Assembly: GCF_002214525.1 (NCBI RefSeq)
Contig: NZ_CP015104.1
Coordinates: forward strand, 806,001-870,000
DNA length: 64,000 nucleotides
Direction of reading: 5' to 3'
From: Thermococcus sp. P6
GTDB lineage: Archaea; Methanobacteriota_B; Thermococci; Thermococcales; Thermococcaceae
The position numbers were made by a program, and so were the translations under genes. The notes under the pieces are model-generated. The model did no database searches. It saw only the letters and a program-made list of their open reading frames with translations, and had not been told where the DNA came from. Every line of letters begins with the position of its first letter. The first letter of the stretch is position 1. Shown piece by piece: positions 49,924-61,521 of the stretch.

Positions 49924-52179
49924 ATGGACCCGCTGAAAGCGACGGCGAGGATCATCGTGAGGTACAGGGTTGCCTTCGTGCTGGTGGCGATCTTCCTTCT
50001 GGTACTCTCGGGTTACGGGATCCAGAAGCTCCGCTTTGAGAGCGACATTAACAGCATGCTTCCCGAAAACCACCCGGCGATAAACGACTACAAAACCTTC
50101 CAGAACGAGTTCCAGGGTGGCGACAGCGTGCTGATAATGGTGAAGGTGGATTCCATAAGGCCGGGCGGGGTCTACGACATCCGCGATCCCGAGGTCATAA
50201 AGTCGATCTACGAACTCGAGCAGAGGCTCGAAAAGAGGGAGTACGTAACCGGCACCGTGAGCATCGCGGACCTCTACGTGAACGTCCTTGGGAGACTTCC
50301 GGACAGCGAAGAGGAGGTGAAGTTCGTTCTCGAGATGATCCCGCCGGAGGAGAGGTACTCACTGGTGAGCCGGGATTACACGAGCACGATAATGGTAGTA
50401 ACGCTGAGCAGGGAGAAGAACAGTGAAACCCTAAAAAAGGTCTACGAGGGAATAGAAGAGGATATAGAAAGCGTCAGGTTCCCTCAGAACGTCGAGGTTG
50501 TCCAGACCGGAAGCATTGGCATAACGTACCGCATACTCCAGCTACTCCAGAGTGACCTCAACAGAACCATCGCGATAGCCTTCATCCTCATCGTGGCGCT
50601 CCTCGTGTACTTCTACCGCTCCCCCGTAAAGGCCGCCATCCCCCTCATCCCGCTCGTTTTCGGAGTGGTTATGACGCTCGGCTTCATGGGGCTGATGGGG
50701 ATACCCCTCGACATGGCAACGACAACCGTGGGGGCCATGATGATAGGGATGGGCATAGACTACGGTATCCACGTGACCAACCGCTATTACGAGGAGAGAA
50801 GGCGCGGAAGAAGCATAGAGGAGGCCTCCGAGGAGGCGGTGGCTGAGACCGGAAAGGCCCTGCTCGGGGCGGCCCTCACGACCATAGCCGGTTTTGCCGC
50901 AATTTACCTCTCGAGCCTCCCGATACTTCACCACCTCGCAACCGCCCTGATTCTGGGCCTGAGCCTCTCCGCCGTCAACGCCGTGGTCATAACCCCGGCC
51001 ATCATAATCCTCGAGGAAGACGTGACCAAACGCCTAAAGGGCCACTACAGCGTTCCGGAGGTTCGCTCGCAGTCGGGGTTCGTGGGTAAGGCCTTCCACA
51101 ACCTCGGTGAGGCCATAAGGAAGAGACCGACGGGTTTCCTTGGGGTCGTTCTCATCCTGACCCTCATCTTCGCCTACGGGACAACTCTGGTGACGACGGA
51201 GGTGAGACTCGAAAAGCTCGCCCCCAAGGGGGTGCCCGAGATAGAGGCCATAGGGGAAATAACGAACACCTTCGGCGGACAGGACGAGCTTTACATAATG
51301 GTCAGGGGGGAGGACGTCAGGGACCCTGGGGTGATAAGGGGGATATACCGCTTCGAAAACGAGTTGAAGGCCGATTCTTACTACAACGGCATTACAGAAA
51401 CCGAGAGCATCGCCGATGAGGTTTATGACAGGTACGGCTACCTACCCGCCGATAGGGAGAAGATAAACGAAGCCCTCGAGGGGAGCAACCTCATCTCAAG
51501 GGATTACTCAACCACTTACATCACCCTCAAGGGGAGCTTCGGTGGGTCTCCGGACGAATTCAGGAGGATCATGAGGTACTTTGAGGAGGAAACGGAGAGG
51601 GCCGAAAAGACCGAGTTTCCGCCGGGAGTTGAGCTCTCCCTTACGGGGGACACCTACCTTAACTACGTCCTCGACGGGCTCACAAGCAACGAGATAAACA
51701 GAATCTCAACTTACGGAACGGTCTTTGTGGTGCTTATAGTCCTTCTTCTATTCAGAAGGCCGAAGGTCTCGGTGGCGATGATAACCCCAATGTTCCTCGG
51801 TGCCCTCTGGACGATCGGATTTATGGGCCTCGCGGGGATTCCCTTTACTCAGACGCTGGCGGGGGTTATATCGATGATAGTGGGTCTGGGAGTTGACTAC
51901 GGTATGCACCTGACCCACCGCTTCCTCGAAGAGATGAGGGAGGGCAACCCGAGGGCGATGGTTACCTCCGTGGAGACCGTGGGGCCCGGCATACTGGCGG
52001 GAGCTTTGACGACGGCCGGAGGTTTTCTTGCCCTGCTCTCGGGCGAACTGCCCCCGATACACGACTTCGGAAAGACGCTGGCCTTTGGAATATTCGCGTC
52101 AATGTTTGCCGCGTACCTCGTAACCCCAGCGTTACTGCAGATTTTTTACGGAAGGAAAAATGGAGGTGAGGATGAATGA
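49924..52179 (+). CDS. RND/MMPL-family exporter
   Basis: 751 residues made of two similar halves of about 375 residues. Each has one leading helix, a large extracytoplasmic domain (about 40-220 and 410-570) and five helices. The conserved acidic motifs GMGIDYGIHVTNRYYEE and GLGVDYGMHLTHRFLEE sit in the fourth helix of each half and carry the proton-relay Asp. This is the archaeal MMPL/HpnN-like type (COG1033), which moves lipids or hydrophobic compounds with the ion gradient. The substrate is unknown. ATG 49924 follows GGGGGAGGGACC. Confidence 0.88.
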   Translation: MDPLKATARIIVRYRVAFVLVAIFLLVLSGYGIQKLRFESDINSMLPENHPAINDYKTFQNEFQGGDSVLIMVKVDSIRPGGVYDIRDPEVIKSIYELEQRLEKREYVTGTVSIADLYVNVLGRLPDSEEEVKFVLEMIPPEERYSLVSRDYTSTIMVVTLSREKNSETLKKVYEGIEEDIESVRFPQNVEVVQTGSIGITYRILQLLQSDLNRTIAIAFILIVALLVYFYRSPVKAAIPLIPLVFGVVMTLGFMGLMGIPLDMATTTVGAMMIGMGIDYGIHVTNRYYEERRRGRSIEEASEEAVAETGKALLGAALTTIAGFAAIYLSSLPILHHLATALILGLSLSAVNAVVITPAIIILEEDVTKRLKGHYSVPEVRSQSGFVGKAFHNLGEAIRKRPTGFLGVVLILTLIFAYGTTLVTTEVRLEKLAPKGVPEIEAIGEITNTFGGQDELYIMVRGEDVRDPGVIRGIYRFENELKADSYYNGITETESIADEVYDRYGYLPADREKINEALEGSNLISRDYSTTYITLKGSFGGSPDEFRRIMRYFEEETERAEKTEFPPGVELSLTGDTYLNYVLDGLTSNEINRISTYGTVFVVLIVLLLFRRPKVSVAMITPMFLGALWTIGFMGLAGIPFTQTLAGVISMIVGLGVDYGMHLTHRFLEEMREGNPRAMVTSVETVGPGILAGALTTAGGFLALLSGELPPIHDFGKTLAFGIFASMFAAYLVTPALLQIFYGRKNGGEDE

Positions 52180-54545
52180 AGAAGATCGGACTCATCGTGG
52201 CCATGATGGTAACCTTTGCGTTGTTCCCGGGAGGCGTGAGTGCCTCAACGGGAAGTCCGCTCTTTGAAGGCTACCTGACAAAGGGCGAGGCCGTTCTCGT
52301 GGGCCCGCTCATAGTTACCCTCGCGGACACCCAAAAGGACTACGGTAACGGCGAGTACTACGCCTTCCTCATCGTAATGAAGGATGGAAGGATCCTTAAC
52401 GCGGAGTACAAAACGATACTCGTCCCGGATCCGAACAAAATAAACCGCCTTCTCATGAACCCGGATTTCCTCATAGCCATGGCCGAGACGCAGGGTTACG
52501 ACGCCAGTCAGTGCGAGCAGTACGTTAACAACAGCGCCGCCTTTACCTCCTGCCTCGTGGGAACCGCCGCCGGATTCTACCAGTGGCTGAACTCCGCATC
52601 ACCTTTGGAGCTGGCGGATGCGATTATGGAAACCATCGAGGAGCACCCGGAACTGGGGATAAGTAAGGAAGACGTGCTGATGGAGGTAACGTATCCGGAT
52701 GTAACTCCCGTAAGGGAGGGAGAAACCGTCGAGGTAAACGTGGACAACCAGACGGTTTACGTTACGGCAAACGAGATCTATCCCAACGGCGCCAGAGTGA
52801 GCATAAGCGGACCCCCCGAGTGGAGGGCCGCGACCCTGCCCGGGATGATAACCTCAAGCGTCGAGATGCCGGAAGTCGTTCACCCCGGAGATACGGTCAC
52901 CGTTAAAGTCCACCTCAGAAACGTGGGTGCACGTGAGGTGCGGTACGTAAACGTCTTCCTGAGCCCCACGCCGGTGAGCTTCAACGAGAGCTCCTCGATA
53001 GCGAGTGCGCTTTCGATGGCCCTGAGCGGAAGCGGGATGGCCCAGAGTGTCTTCTATCCCGAGGGGAGTTCCATGAAGTACATCGAGTACCTCGAGGGGA
53101 AGGAGAACGCCACCCTGACCTTCAGGATAAAGATAAACCCCAACGCTGACGTCGGAACGTACCCGCTCTACGTCGGCGTCGTTTACTCAACCGGCCTCGG
53201 GTCCAGCATGAGGATGATGCAGGGCTACAACTTCGTGGCGCTCAACGTGGAAAAGCTCAGGGAAGGCTTCGTGGAGATAAAGAAGGTCGAGACCTCCCCG
53301 GAGGAGATAAGCCCGGGGGATTCCTTCACGGTAAGGTTCACCCTCGAGAACACCGGAGCCGAGAAGGTCAGAGCGCTCAGTCTGAAGATAAACTCCTATC
53401 AGGTCCCGGTGCAGGGGGAGATAAAGAAGGTCGATACCTCCGCTCTGGGCCAGCTTCCCATTCAGGGGAGCCAGCAGCTGAGCCAGAACCTTCAGGATGC
53501 CCTGAACCAGATAATGACCCAGCTCGCCAAACAGAACGTTGATGCCTTCCTTCCGATCGGGGAGGACAACGTGAAGTACGTGGCGGAGCTCGAGCCCGGG
53601 GAAGAAGTTACCCTCGAGTTCAGGGTCAGGGCCAACGACAGGCTCGAGAACGGCATCTACCCCCTCAGGATAGAGCTAAGCTACCTCACGGAGCCGAACG
53701 GAAAGGAGATAACTGACGAGAGGCTCGTTGGAATAGACGTTACGGGGAGGGCAAGGCTGATAATCTCAAAGGTTTCCACCTCACCGGGCAGGATAATCCC
53801 GGGAACGGACAACGTGGAGATTGATTTCCAGCTGAACAACGTCGGGACCGGAACTGCCAGGGAAGTGGTGGTCAGACCCCTGCCGAAGTGGCCCTTCTCA
53901 CTCAGCGACAGCGGCCAGCAGGTCATAGGAGTGGGAAGTCTGGGAAAGGGGGACTCGGCGAGTGCCTCCTTCAAGGTCAACGTGGCCGGGAACGCCAGTT
54001 CCGGAACCTACAGCCTGCCCCTGCTCGTGAGCTACACAAACGACCTCGGGATGGAGAAGAACGTTACCCTTGAAATCCCCGTGGTGATTGGCTCGAAGCC
54101 GAATGTGGAGATCGTCGCCGTCCGCTTCGATCCCGAGCCCCTTCAGGGGGAGAGCACGCACGTGTACATAAAGCTGAAGAACACCGGCGGCGAGAAGGCC
54201 ACGAGCGTGGTTATCGAGGGTGTCGTAAAGGCCGACCAGCCCTTCACTCTGGACAAGAGAACCGACTACGTGGGCAATCTGGAGCCCGGTCAGACCGGTG
54301 AGGGGGTGCTGATCCTCAGCATCGAGGACGATGCGATACCCAAGGATTACAACCTCCAGCTGCGCATAAGGGCGGTTGGGGATCCGGAGGAAGGAGACGA
54401 CAACGTTTACGTCTTCGAAAAAACGATAAGCGTGAGCGTAAAGGAGAACACGAAAACACAAACCAACCTCAGGAACCTCGCCATCGTGGTCGGGGTGCTG
54501 GCGGTGGTTGCGGTGATTTACACCTACAGGAGGACAAGGAGGTGA
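52176..54545 (+). CDS. Secreted CARDB/COG1361-type surface protein with C-terminal anchor
   Basis: 789 residues. A signal peptide (MKKIGLIVAMMVTFALFPGG then VSASTG) is followed by a unique region to about 220. Then come at least four beta-sandwich repeats of CARDB/COG1361 type (EVVHPGDTVTVKVHLRNVGA, EEISPGDSFTVRFTLENTGA, NVEIDFQLNNVGTGTA, ESTHVYIKLKNTGG). The C terminus is a single helix with a basic tail (LAIVVGVLAVVAVIYTYRRTRR). It starts inside the end of the exporter gene (four-base overlap), so it is a likely partner at the outer face of the membrane. Confidence 0.85.
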   Translation: MKKIGLIVAMMVTFALFPGGVSASTGSPLFEGYLTKGEAVLVGPLIVTLADTQKDYGNGEYYAFLIVMKDGRILNAEYKTILVPDPNKINRLLMNPDFLIAMAETQGYDASQCEQYVNNSAAFTSCLVGTAAGFYQWLNSASPLELADAIMETIEEHPELGISKEDVLMEVTYPDVTPVREGETVEVNVDNQTVYVTANEIYPNGARVSISGPPEWRAATLPGMITSSVEMPEVVHPGDTVTVKVHLRNVGAREVRYVNVFLSPTPVSFNESSSIASALSMALSGSGMAQSVFYPEGSSMKYIEYLEGKENATLTFRIKINPNADVGTYPLYVGVVYSTGLGSSMRMMQGYNFVALNVEKLREGFVEIKKVETSPEEISPGDSFTVRFTLENTGAEKVRALSLKINSYQVPVQGEIKKVDTSALGQLPIQGSQQLSQNLQDALNQIMTQLAKQNVDAFLPIGEDNVKYVAELEPGEEVTLEFRVRANDRLENGIYPLRIELSYLTEPNGKEITDERLVGIDVTGRARLIISKVSTSPGRIIPGTDNVEIDFQLNNVGTGTAREVVVRPLPKWPFSLSDSGQQVIGVGSLGKGDSASASFKVNVAGNASSGTYSLPLLVSYTNDLGMEKNVTLEIPVVIGSKPNVEIVAVRFDPEPLQGESTHVYIKLKNTGGEKATSVVIEGVVKADQPFTLDKRTDYVGNLEPGQTGEGVLILSIEDDAIPKDYNLQLRIRAVGDPEEGDDNVYVFEKTISVSVKENTKTQTNLRNLAIVVGVLAVVAVIYTYRRTRR

Positions 54546-54591
54546 AGGAAAAAGTTAAAGCCAGCCCCGGGGAAGTAGAACGGTGGGAAGG

Positions 54592-55491
54592 ATGAAGTGG
54601 GGCCACCTCATACTCGGTCTGGTGCTGATACTCCTAATCTGGACGGCCTACGTGGCGTACGCCCTCGCAACCGCCAGTCCCGAGATTCGCGCGAGCTGGG
54701 GCTACGTGGACGAAAAGACCACGGAGATATGGGTGGAGGGAAAGCTGAGCAAACCCCTCCTGATCCCCTTAAAGGTGGAGAACCTGAGCCTGAGCTTCAT
54801 GGGGATTGAGGTCGCGAGGGGTGCAAGGTTCGACTACGGGGCCACGAAACGCGGGGTGGGCATGGTCCTCGTGATGGACAACGAAAAGCTCGTCCGCTCC
54901 CTCGTGGCCTACCTGAAAAACGATCAGACGGGGGAGGCCAGAATCCACCTGAAGGGAAGCCTCCTCTGGGCAGTGCCCCTGAACCTCAACGTGAAGCAAA
55001 CCGTCCACGAGGACATCCTCTCCAAGCTCAACTTCACGGTGGAGAGCAGGGAAGTGGCGGGAGGTCTGGTCAAAAGCCCAGCACTCGTGGGGACGACCTT
55101 CGAGTGGGCGGGAGAGCGGGACGGAAAGGCCATTCTGATGGCCCACCTTAAACTCCACAACCCCAACGGCTTCCCCGTTCCTGTGGGGAACGCGAGCTTC
55201 GAGGTTTACGCCAACGGCGTGAAGGTCATGGAAGGAAAAACCCTGAAGACGGTGGTGATCCCGGCGAAGGGCTACGCCACCCTGAACGTGGAGGTGTACA
55301 TTGACGAGAACGCCCTTCCGGGAGTATGGGCCACCCACGTGAAGAACGGCGAGGTCAGCATGGTTAAGGGCGACCTCTACTTGGACGCGACCCTCCTCGG
55401 GGTTAACTACAGGATCAAACTGGTGAGCTACGAAAGGAAGGTGGAGACTAACATCCTCGGGACGATCAACGAGATGCTTGAGTCCGGATGA
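54592..55491 (+). CDS. Membrane-anchored protein with LEA14/WHy-like domains
   Basis: 299 residues. One N-terminal helix (HLILGLVLILLIWTAYVAYAL), then two beta-sandwich regions: SKPLLIPLKVENLSLSFMGIEVARGARFDY and ILMAHLKLHNPNGFPVPVGNASFEVYANGVKV. The second resembles the LEA14/WHy (water stress/hypersensitive) fold, which in prokaryotes is tied to the cell surface and membranes. GGTGGG precedes the ATG at 54592. It follows the CARDB protein gene by 46 bases and probably belongs to the same unit. Confidence 0.75.
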   Translation: MKWGHLILGLVLILLIWTAYVAYALATASPEIRASWGYVDEKTTEIWVEGKLSKPLLIPLKVENLSLSFMGIEVARGARFDYGATKRGVGMVLVMDNEKLVRSLVAYLKNDQTGEARIHLKGSLLWAVPLNLNVKQTVHEDILSKLNFTVESREVAGGLVKSPALVGTTFEWAGERDGKAILMAHLKLHNPNGFPVPVGNASFEVYANGVKVMEGKTLKTVVIPAKGYATLNVEVYIDENALPGVWATHVKNGEVSMVKGDLYLDATLLGVNYRIKLVSYERKVETNILGTINEMLESG

Positions 55492-55533
55492 AGGTTTTTA
55501 AACCTGTTCCATTTTCTATTTCCGGTGAAAGGG

Positions 55534-56052
55534 ATGAAGGCAAGGGAGATCCACGAGTTTCTTAACCGCATGTGGGAAGACATCCTCAGGCTTAACGAAG
55601 AGCTCAGGTCCGAACTCTCTGAGAAAGGCTTCAAAGTGGAGGACGTTGAGGAGGTCTTTGGAGCGTACATATTCCTCGACGGCGAGTGGAAGGTTATGAA
55701 ATACCCCCATCCGGCCTTCGAGATAAAGCCTCAGATGGAGGCCGGGGCAACGCCGGAGAGCTATTACCTCGTGGTTGCGGTGCCGAGGGAGAGGATAAAC
55801 GAGAACTTCACCGGAGCGTTCATCGAGATCTTCCCGAGGAGCTTCATCTACGGCAGCGACGATTTTCTCAACGACGTTTACAACTGGAGACGCGACGGGA
55901 GGGTCTCCCCCGTGGAAGTACTCGGAAGGATAGAGGAGAGCGATGAGAGAGTCTTCCAGTTCGAGGCCAACTTCGGAAGCGTTGAAGCTTTGAAGAGGGG
56001 GATCCTGAGGACGATAGACCTCGGAAAGCGCTTTGGGATATTCGATCTCTGA
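55534..56052 (+). CDS. DUF3201-like conserved archaeal protein
   Basis: 172 residues, cytoplasmic, alpha/beta. I recall the pattern (EIHEFLNRMWEDILRLNEELRSEL, ESYYLVVAVPRERINENFTGAFIEIFPRSFIYGSDDFLNDVYNWRRDG) as the Thermococcales DUF3201 family. No function is known. A TATA-like TTTTTAAACC lies at about 55496. GGTGA precedes the ATG at 55534. Confidence 0.65.
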   Translation: MKAREIHEFLNRMWEDILRLNEELRSELSEKGFKVEDVEEVFGAYIFLDGEWKVMKYPHPAFEIKPQMEAGATPESYYLVVAVPRERINENFTGAFIEIFPRSFIYGSDDFLNDVYNWRRDGRVSPVEVLGRIEESDERVFQFEANFGSVEALKRGILRTIDLGKRFGIFDL

Positions 56053-56062
56053 GGTTGTTACC

Positions 56063-57214
56063 ATGGACTACAGGGAGGCCTTTCCGGAGAAGCTCAGGGA
56101 TTACTACCGAAGGCTCTTCGGAGACGAAGCGGAGGAGATAATGGCATCCCTCAGAACGCCCGTGGAGAAGTACTACATCAGGGTGAACACGCTCAAGACG
56201 AGCCGTTCGAAGCTGATGGGGATTCTGAGAAAGGAGGGACTCAGGCCGAAGAGGAGCCCCTACCTGAAGGAGGGGATATACTTCGAGCGCGAGGGCCCGA
56301 ACTTTCCCGATGACTTCGAACCCGAACTGCCGGTGGTGAGGGCCAACAAGTTCGCGAGCGAGAGCGTCTATCAGGGGGCCATGCTCTACGCTCCGGGCGT
56401 TCTGCAGGCCGACAGGAAAATAAAACCGGGTGACGAGGTCGAGATCCGCGATCCAAGGGGCCTTCTGGTTGGTATCGGCATCGCAAGGATGAGCGCAAAG
56501 GAGATGATCCTCTCAAAGAGGGGTCTAGCTGTCAAGGTCACGCTCCCCAAGTTCAGGCTCCCGAGTCTCAGCGAGCTGGAGAGCTTTAGGGAGGGTCTCT
56601 TCTACGCCCAGAGCCTGCCGTCGATGGTGGTGGCCCATATCCTCGAGCCCGGGGAGGGGGAGGTTATAGTGGACATGGCCGCGGCCCCCGGCGGGAAAAC
56701 GTCCCACATTGCCCAGCTCATGGAGAACAGGGGAGAGATAATAGCGATAGACAAGTCGAAAAACAGGCTCAGGAAAATGGAGGAGGAGCTTGGAAGACTC
56801 GGGGTGAAGAACGTTAAGCCGGTCCTCATGGACTCCCGGAAGCTTCCCGAACTTGGAATAAAGGCAGATAAGATACTCCTCGATGCACCCTGCACCGCCC
56901 TTGGGATAAGGCCCAAACTCTGGGAAACGAGGAAGCCGAAGGACATAAACGCAACGGCACGCTACCAGAGGCAGTTCATCGACTCCGCCATAAAGTCCCT
57001 CAGAAAGGGGGGCGTTCTCGTTTACTCCACCTGCACGCTGAGCTACGAGGAGAACGAGGCCAACGTGAGGTACATGCTCGAAAAAGGTTTAAAACTCGAG
57101 GAGCAGAGCGTGTTCATAGGCTCCGGGGGCATAGGGATGGAGGGGGTTCAGAGGTTCTACCCCAACAGACACCTCACTCAGGGCTTCTTCATCGCCCGCC
57201 TGAGGAGGGTATAA
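56063..57214 (+). CDS. RNA cytosine-C5 methyltransferase with PUA domain (NSUN6-like)
   Basis: 383 residues. An N-terminal RsmB-type domain is interrupted by a PUA domain (GDEVEIRDPRGLLVGIGIARMS, about 122-165). The catalytic domain has SAM site VDMAAAPGGKTSHIA, catalytic Cys277 in DAPCTALG and release Cys324 in STCTLSYEE. The PUA arrangement matches the P. horikoshii NSUN6 homologue that methylates C72 of tRNA. The ATG at 56063 follows a weak GAGGTTGTT and gives the family N terminus. Confidence 0.88.
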   Translation: MDYREAFPEKLRDYYRRLFGDEAEEIMASLRTPVEKYYIRVNTLKTSRSKLMGILRKEGLRPKRSPYLKEGIYFEREGPNFPDDFEPELPVVRANKFASESVYQGAMLYAPGVLQADRKIKPGDEVEIRDPRGLLVGIGIARMSAKEMILSKRGLAVKVTLPKFRLPSLSELESFREGLFYAQSLPSMVVAHILEPGEGEVIVDMAAAPGGKTSHIAQLMENRGEIIAIDKSKNRLRKMEEELGRLGVKNVKPVLMDSRKLPELGIKADKILLDAPCTALGIRPKLWETRKPKDINATARYQRQFIDSAIKSLRKGGVLVYSTCTLSYEENEANVRYMLEKGLKLEEQSVFIGSGGIGMEGVQRFYPNRHLTQGFFIARLRRV

Positions 57215-57216
57215 TC

Positions 57217-58224
57217 ATGGGCTGGAAGAAATACCTCCTGTCGGGCTTCGGTTTAATCGTGATCCTGCTTCTCCTGTGGTGGGCCGGGATAGGAAGCGTG
57301 GTGGAGATACTGAAGACATCGCGGCTCGATTACTTCCTCCTGGCGGTTCTGGCATACCTTCTGGGACTCATAGCGTGGGCCCTCAGGTGGCACGTCCTGA
57401 TAAGGACACTCGGGATAAGGGCCTCACCGTGGACGATAATAGAGATCCTCATGAGCGGCGTCTTCGTGAACAACATCACCCCCGGAATGCGGGGCGGTGG
57501 CGAGGCCCTGAGGGTGTACTACCTCTCCAAGAAAACCGGTGAGCCCTACGCCAACGTCTTCGCGACCGTGATGATGGACAGGATAATGGACGTCGTTCCC
57601 ATTGTGATAATGCTCCTCCTGGCGACGGTTCACACCTACAGGCTCGGTTCCCGGAGCCTAACGCTGACCATCCTGCTCATGGATTTCATCTTCTTCTCCC
57701 TGCTGATGGCCACCCTTGGGGTCTCCCTCAGCGAGAGTAGAACCCGGAGGGTTCTCCACTGGATCTATCGCCTGTTTGTGAGGGTAGTCCCCAAGAAAGC
57801 ATCGAAGTACGAGGCGAAGTTCCTGAAGATGGTGGACGTGGACGTCCCGGCGTTCCAGCGGAACTTCAGGTTTCTCCTGAAACACCGCAGGGCCTTTCTA
57901 ATTTCCCTCCTCTACTCCTTTGTCTCGTGGTTCTTCGTGCTCCTGCGCTCCTACTTCATCTTCATGAGCATAAAACATCCCGTGGGGCTTCCCGATGTGA
58001 TGGTGGTCCAGATGATAGGAACCGTGATCGGAATGCTGTCGGTCGTACCCGGCGGGGCGGGGCTCGTGGAAACGGTGAATTCCACGGCCTACATACTCAT
58101 CGGCATAGAAAGGGAGGTGGCGGTAACAGCGACCCTTCTGGAAAGGCTCGTATCCTACTGGGCCCCCACGGCGATAGGAGCGATCGTTACGGCCCGCTTC
58201 AGCGTGAAGATAAAGAGAGGATGA
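57217..58224 (+). CDS. Flippase-like membrane protein (UPF0104/LPG synthase TM family)
   Basis: 335 residues with about eight helices. Typical segments are ALRWHVLIRTLGI, VFVNNITPGMRGGGEALRVYYLSKKTG, VMMDRIMDVVPIV and MLSVVPGGAGLVETVNSTAYILIG. Archaeal members of this group are thought to act in lipid-linked glycan handling or lipid translocation (AglR-like). It begins three bases after the methyltransferase stop. Confidence 0.85.
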   Translation: MGWKKYLLSGFGLIVILLLLWWAGIGSVVEILKTSRLDYFLLAVLAYLLGLIAWALRWHVLIRTLGIRASPWTIIEILMSGVFVNNITPGMRGGGEALRVYYLSKKTGEPYANVFATVMMDRIMDVVPIVIMLLLATVHTYRLGSRSLTLTILLMDFIFFSLLMATLGVSLSESRTRRVLHWIYRLFVRVVPKKASKYEAKFLKMVDVDVPAFQRNFRFLLKHRRAFLISLLYSFVSWFFVLLRSYFIFMSIKHPVGLPDVMVVQMIGTVIGMLSVVPGGAGLVETVNSTAYILIGIEREVAVTATLLERLVSYWAPTAIGAIVTARFSVKIKRG

Positions 58225-58282
58225 GGGAAAGGTATAAATTCACCTTTCGGTATCTCCCAGTTAAAGTCCGGAGAGGAAGGGT

Positions 58283-60186
<1,904 letters not shown>

Positions 60187-61521
60187 TCACTCCCCCTTCG
60201 CATCATTCCTGAGGCTGAGCCATTTCAACGCCCGCGCGGCCCTCTCGGGTGTGGGGAAGTTCTTTATGTTACGCTCCTCGAGGAGCCTGACGCCTTCCCT
60301 CACGAGATCGCCGGCCATGAAGTTGACCACCACCGGTTTGTCACAGCGGGCATCGATAACCGCCCTGGCCACCTCCCCGGCTGGAACGAAGATCGGCGGC
60401 ACGCAGATGACGAGGAGCGCATCCACGTTTTCATCCCTGCATACGGTCTCGATGGCTTTCCTATACCTCCCGTAGTCCGCGTCGGCTATCAGATCCACCG
60501 GATTCCTCAGTGAGCACTGGGGCGGTAGGAAGGAACCGAGGGTTTTCACGGTCTCTTCCCCCAGTTCGGCAACCTGAAGGCCGAGCGCCTCGAGTTTATC
60601 CGTCGCGAGAACCCCCGGGCCGCCTGAGTTGGTGATGATAGCAACTCTCCTCCCCGCTCCGGGATACATCTCGAAAGCCTTGGCGGCGTCGAAGAGCTCC
60701 TCCATCTCCTCGACCTCTATAGCTCCCGCCTGTCTGAAGGCGGCCCTGTAGATCTCGTAGCTTCCCGCGAGGGAACCCGTGTGGGATGAGGCGGCCTCGG
60801 CTCCCCTCGAGCTCTTTCCGGCCTTCAAGACGATGACGGGTTTTCTTCGGGAGGCGTAGCGAAGGGCTTCCATGAACCTCCTCCCGTCTTTAACCCCCTC
60901 TATGTAAAGGGCTATCGCTCTGGTGTTTTCATCGTCGGCGAAGTACTCGAGGAAGTCGCTCTCGTTGAGGTCCGAGGCGTTTCCATAGGAAACGAAGGCG
61001 GAGAAGCCTATGCCCTCCTCGTTGCCCATCGCCAGAGCGGCCCCCCCAAAGGCACCGCTCTGACTTATCAGCGCCAGTCCGCCGGGTTTTACGCGAACCT
61101 CAAAGGACCCAAAGAACTTTCCGTGAACTCCAAAGATCCCGGCACAGTTCGGACCGATCAGCCGGACGTTATGCCTCCTTGCCCTCTCAACCAGCTCGCG
61201 CTCAAGCTCCTCCTTTCCGGCCTCGGAGAAACCGGCGCTTATGACCACGGCACCCCTGATGAGGGGCCCTATCTCATCGATCAGCGGCGGAACTAAAGGC
61301 GCAGGGATCGCTATTATGGCAACGTCAACGGCTTCCTCGAGCCGCTCCCTGATCTTAAGGACTCGCCCGGCCACCTCAACGGTTCCGCCCTTCGGGTTGA
61401 CCGGAAGGACCCTCCCTTCGAAACCCCCTTCGAGGACGTTCCGGAGGATCTCCCGGGCTATCGCTCCCTCCCGAAATGAGCCGAAGATGGCGACGCTGGA
61501 AGGATAAAAGAAGAAGTCCAT
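60187..61521 (-). CDS. Acetate/acyl--CoA ligase (ADP-forming), alpha subunit
   Basis: 444 residues. The enzyme makes ATP while releasing acid from acyl-CoA, the main substrate-level phosphorylation route of peptide- and sugar-fermenting Thermococcales. CoA-binding domain IFGSFREGAIAREIL, LIGPNCAGIF, LALISQSGAFGGA, and the phosphohistidine His247 in SSHTGSLAGS. Several isoenzymes with different acyl preferences exist; this alpha subunit cannot be assigned to one. The beta subunit gene is not in the window. Confidence 0.92.
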   Translation of the reverse strand: MDFFFYPSSVAIFGSFREGAIAREILRNVLEGGFEGRVLPVNPKGGTVEVAGRVLKIRERLEEAVDVAIIAIPAPLVPPLIDEIGPLIRGAVVISAGFSEAGKEELERELVERARRHNVRLIGPNCAGIFGVHGKFFGSFEVRVKPGGLALISQSGAFGGAALAMGNEEGIGFSAFVSYGNASDLNESDFLEYFADDENTRAIALYIEGVKDGRRFMEALRYASRRKPVIVLKAGKSSRGAEAASSHTGSLAGSYEIYRAAFRQAGAIEVEEMEELFDAAKAFEMYPGAGRRVAIITNSGGPGVLATDKLEALGLQVAELGEETVKTLGSFLPPQCSLRNPVDLIADADYGRYRKAIETVCRDENVDALLVICVPPIFVPAGEVARAVIDARCDKPVVVNFMAGDLVREGVRLLEERNIKNFPTPERAARALKWLSLRNDAKGE

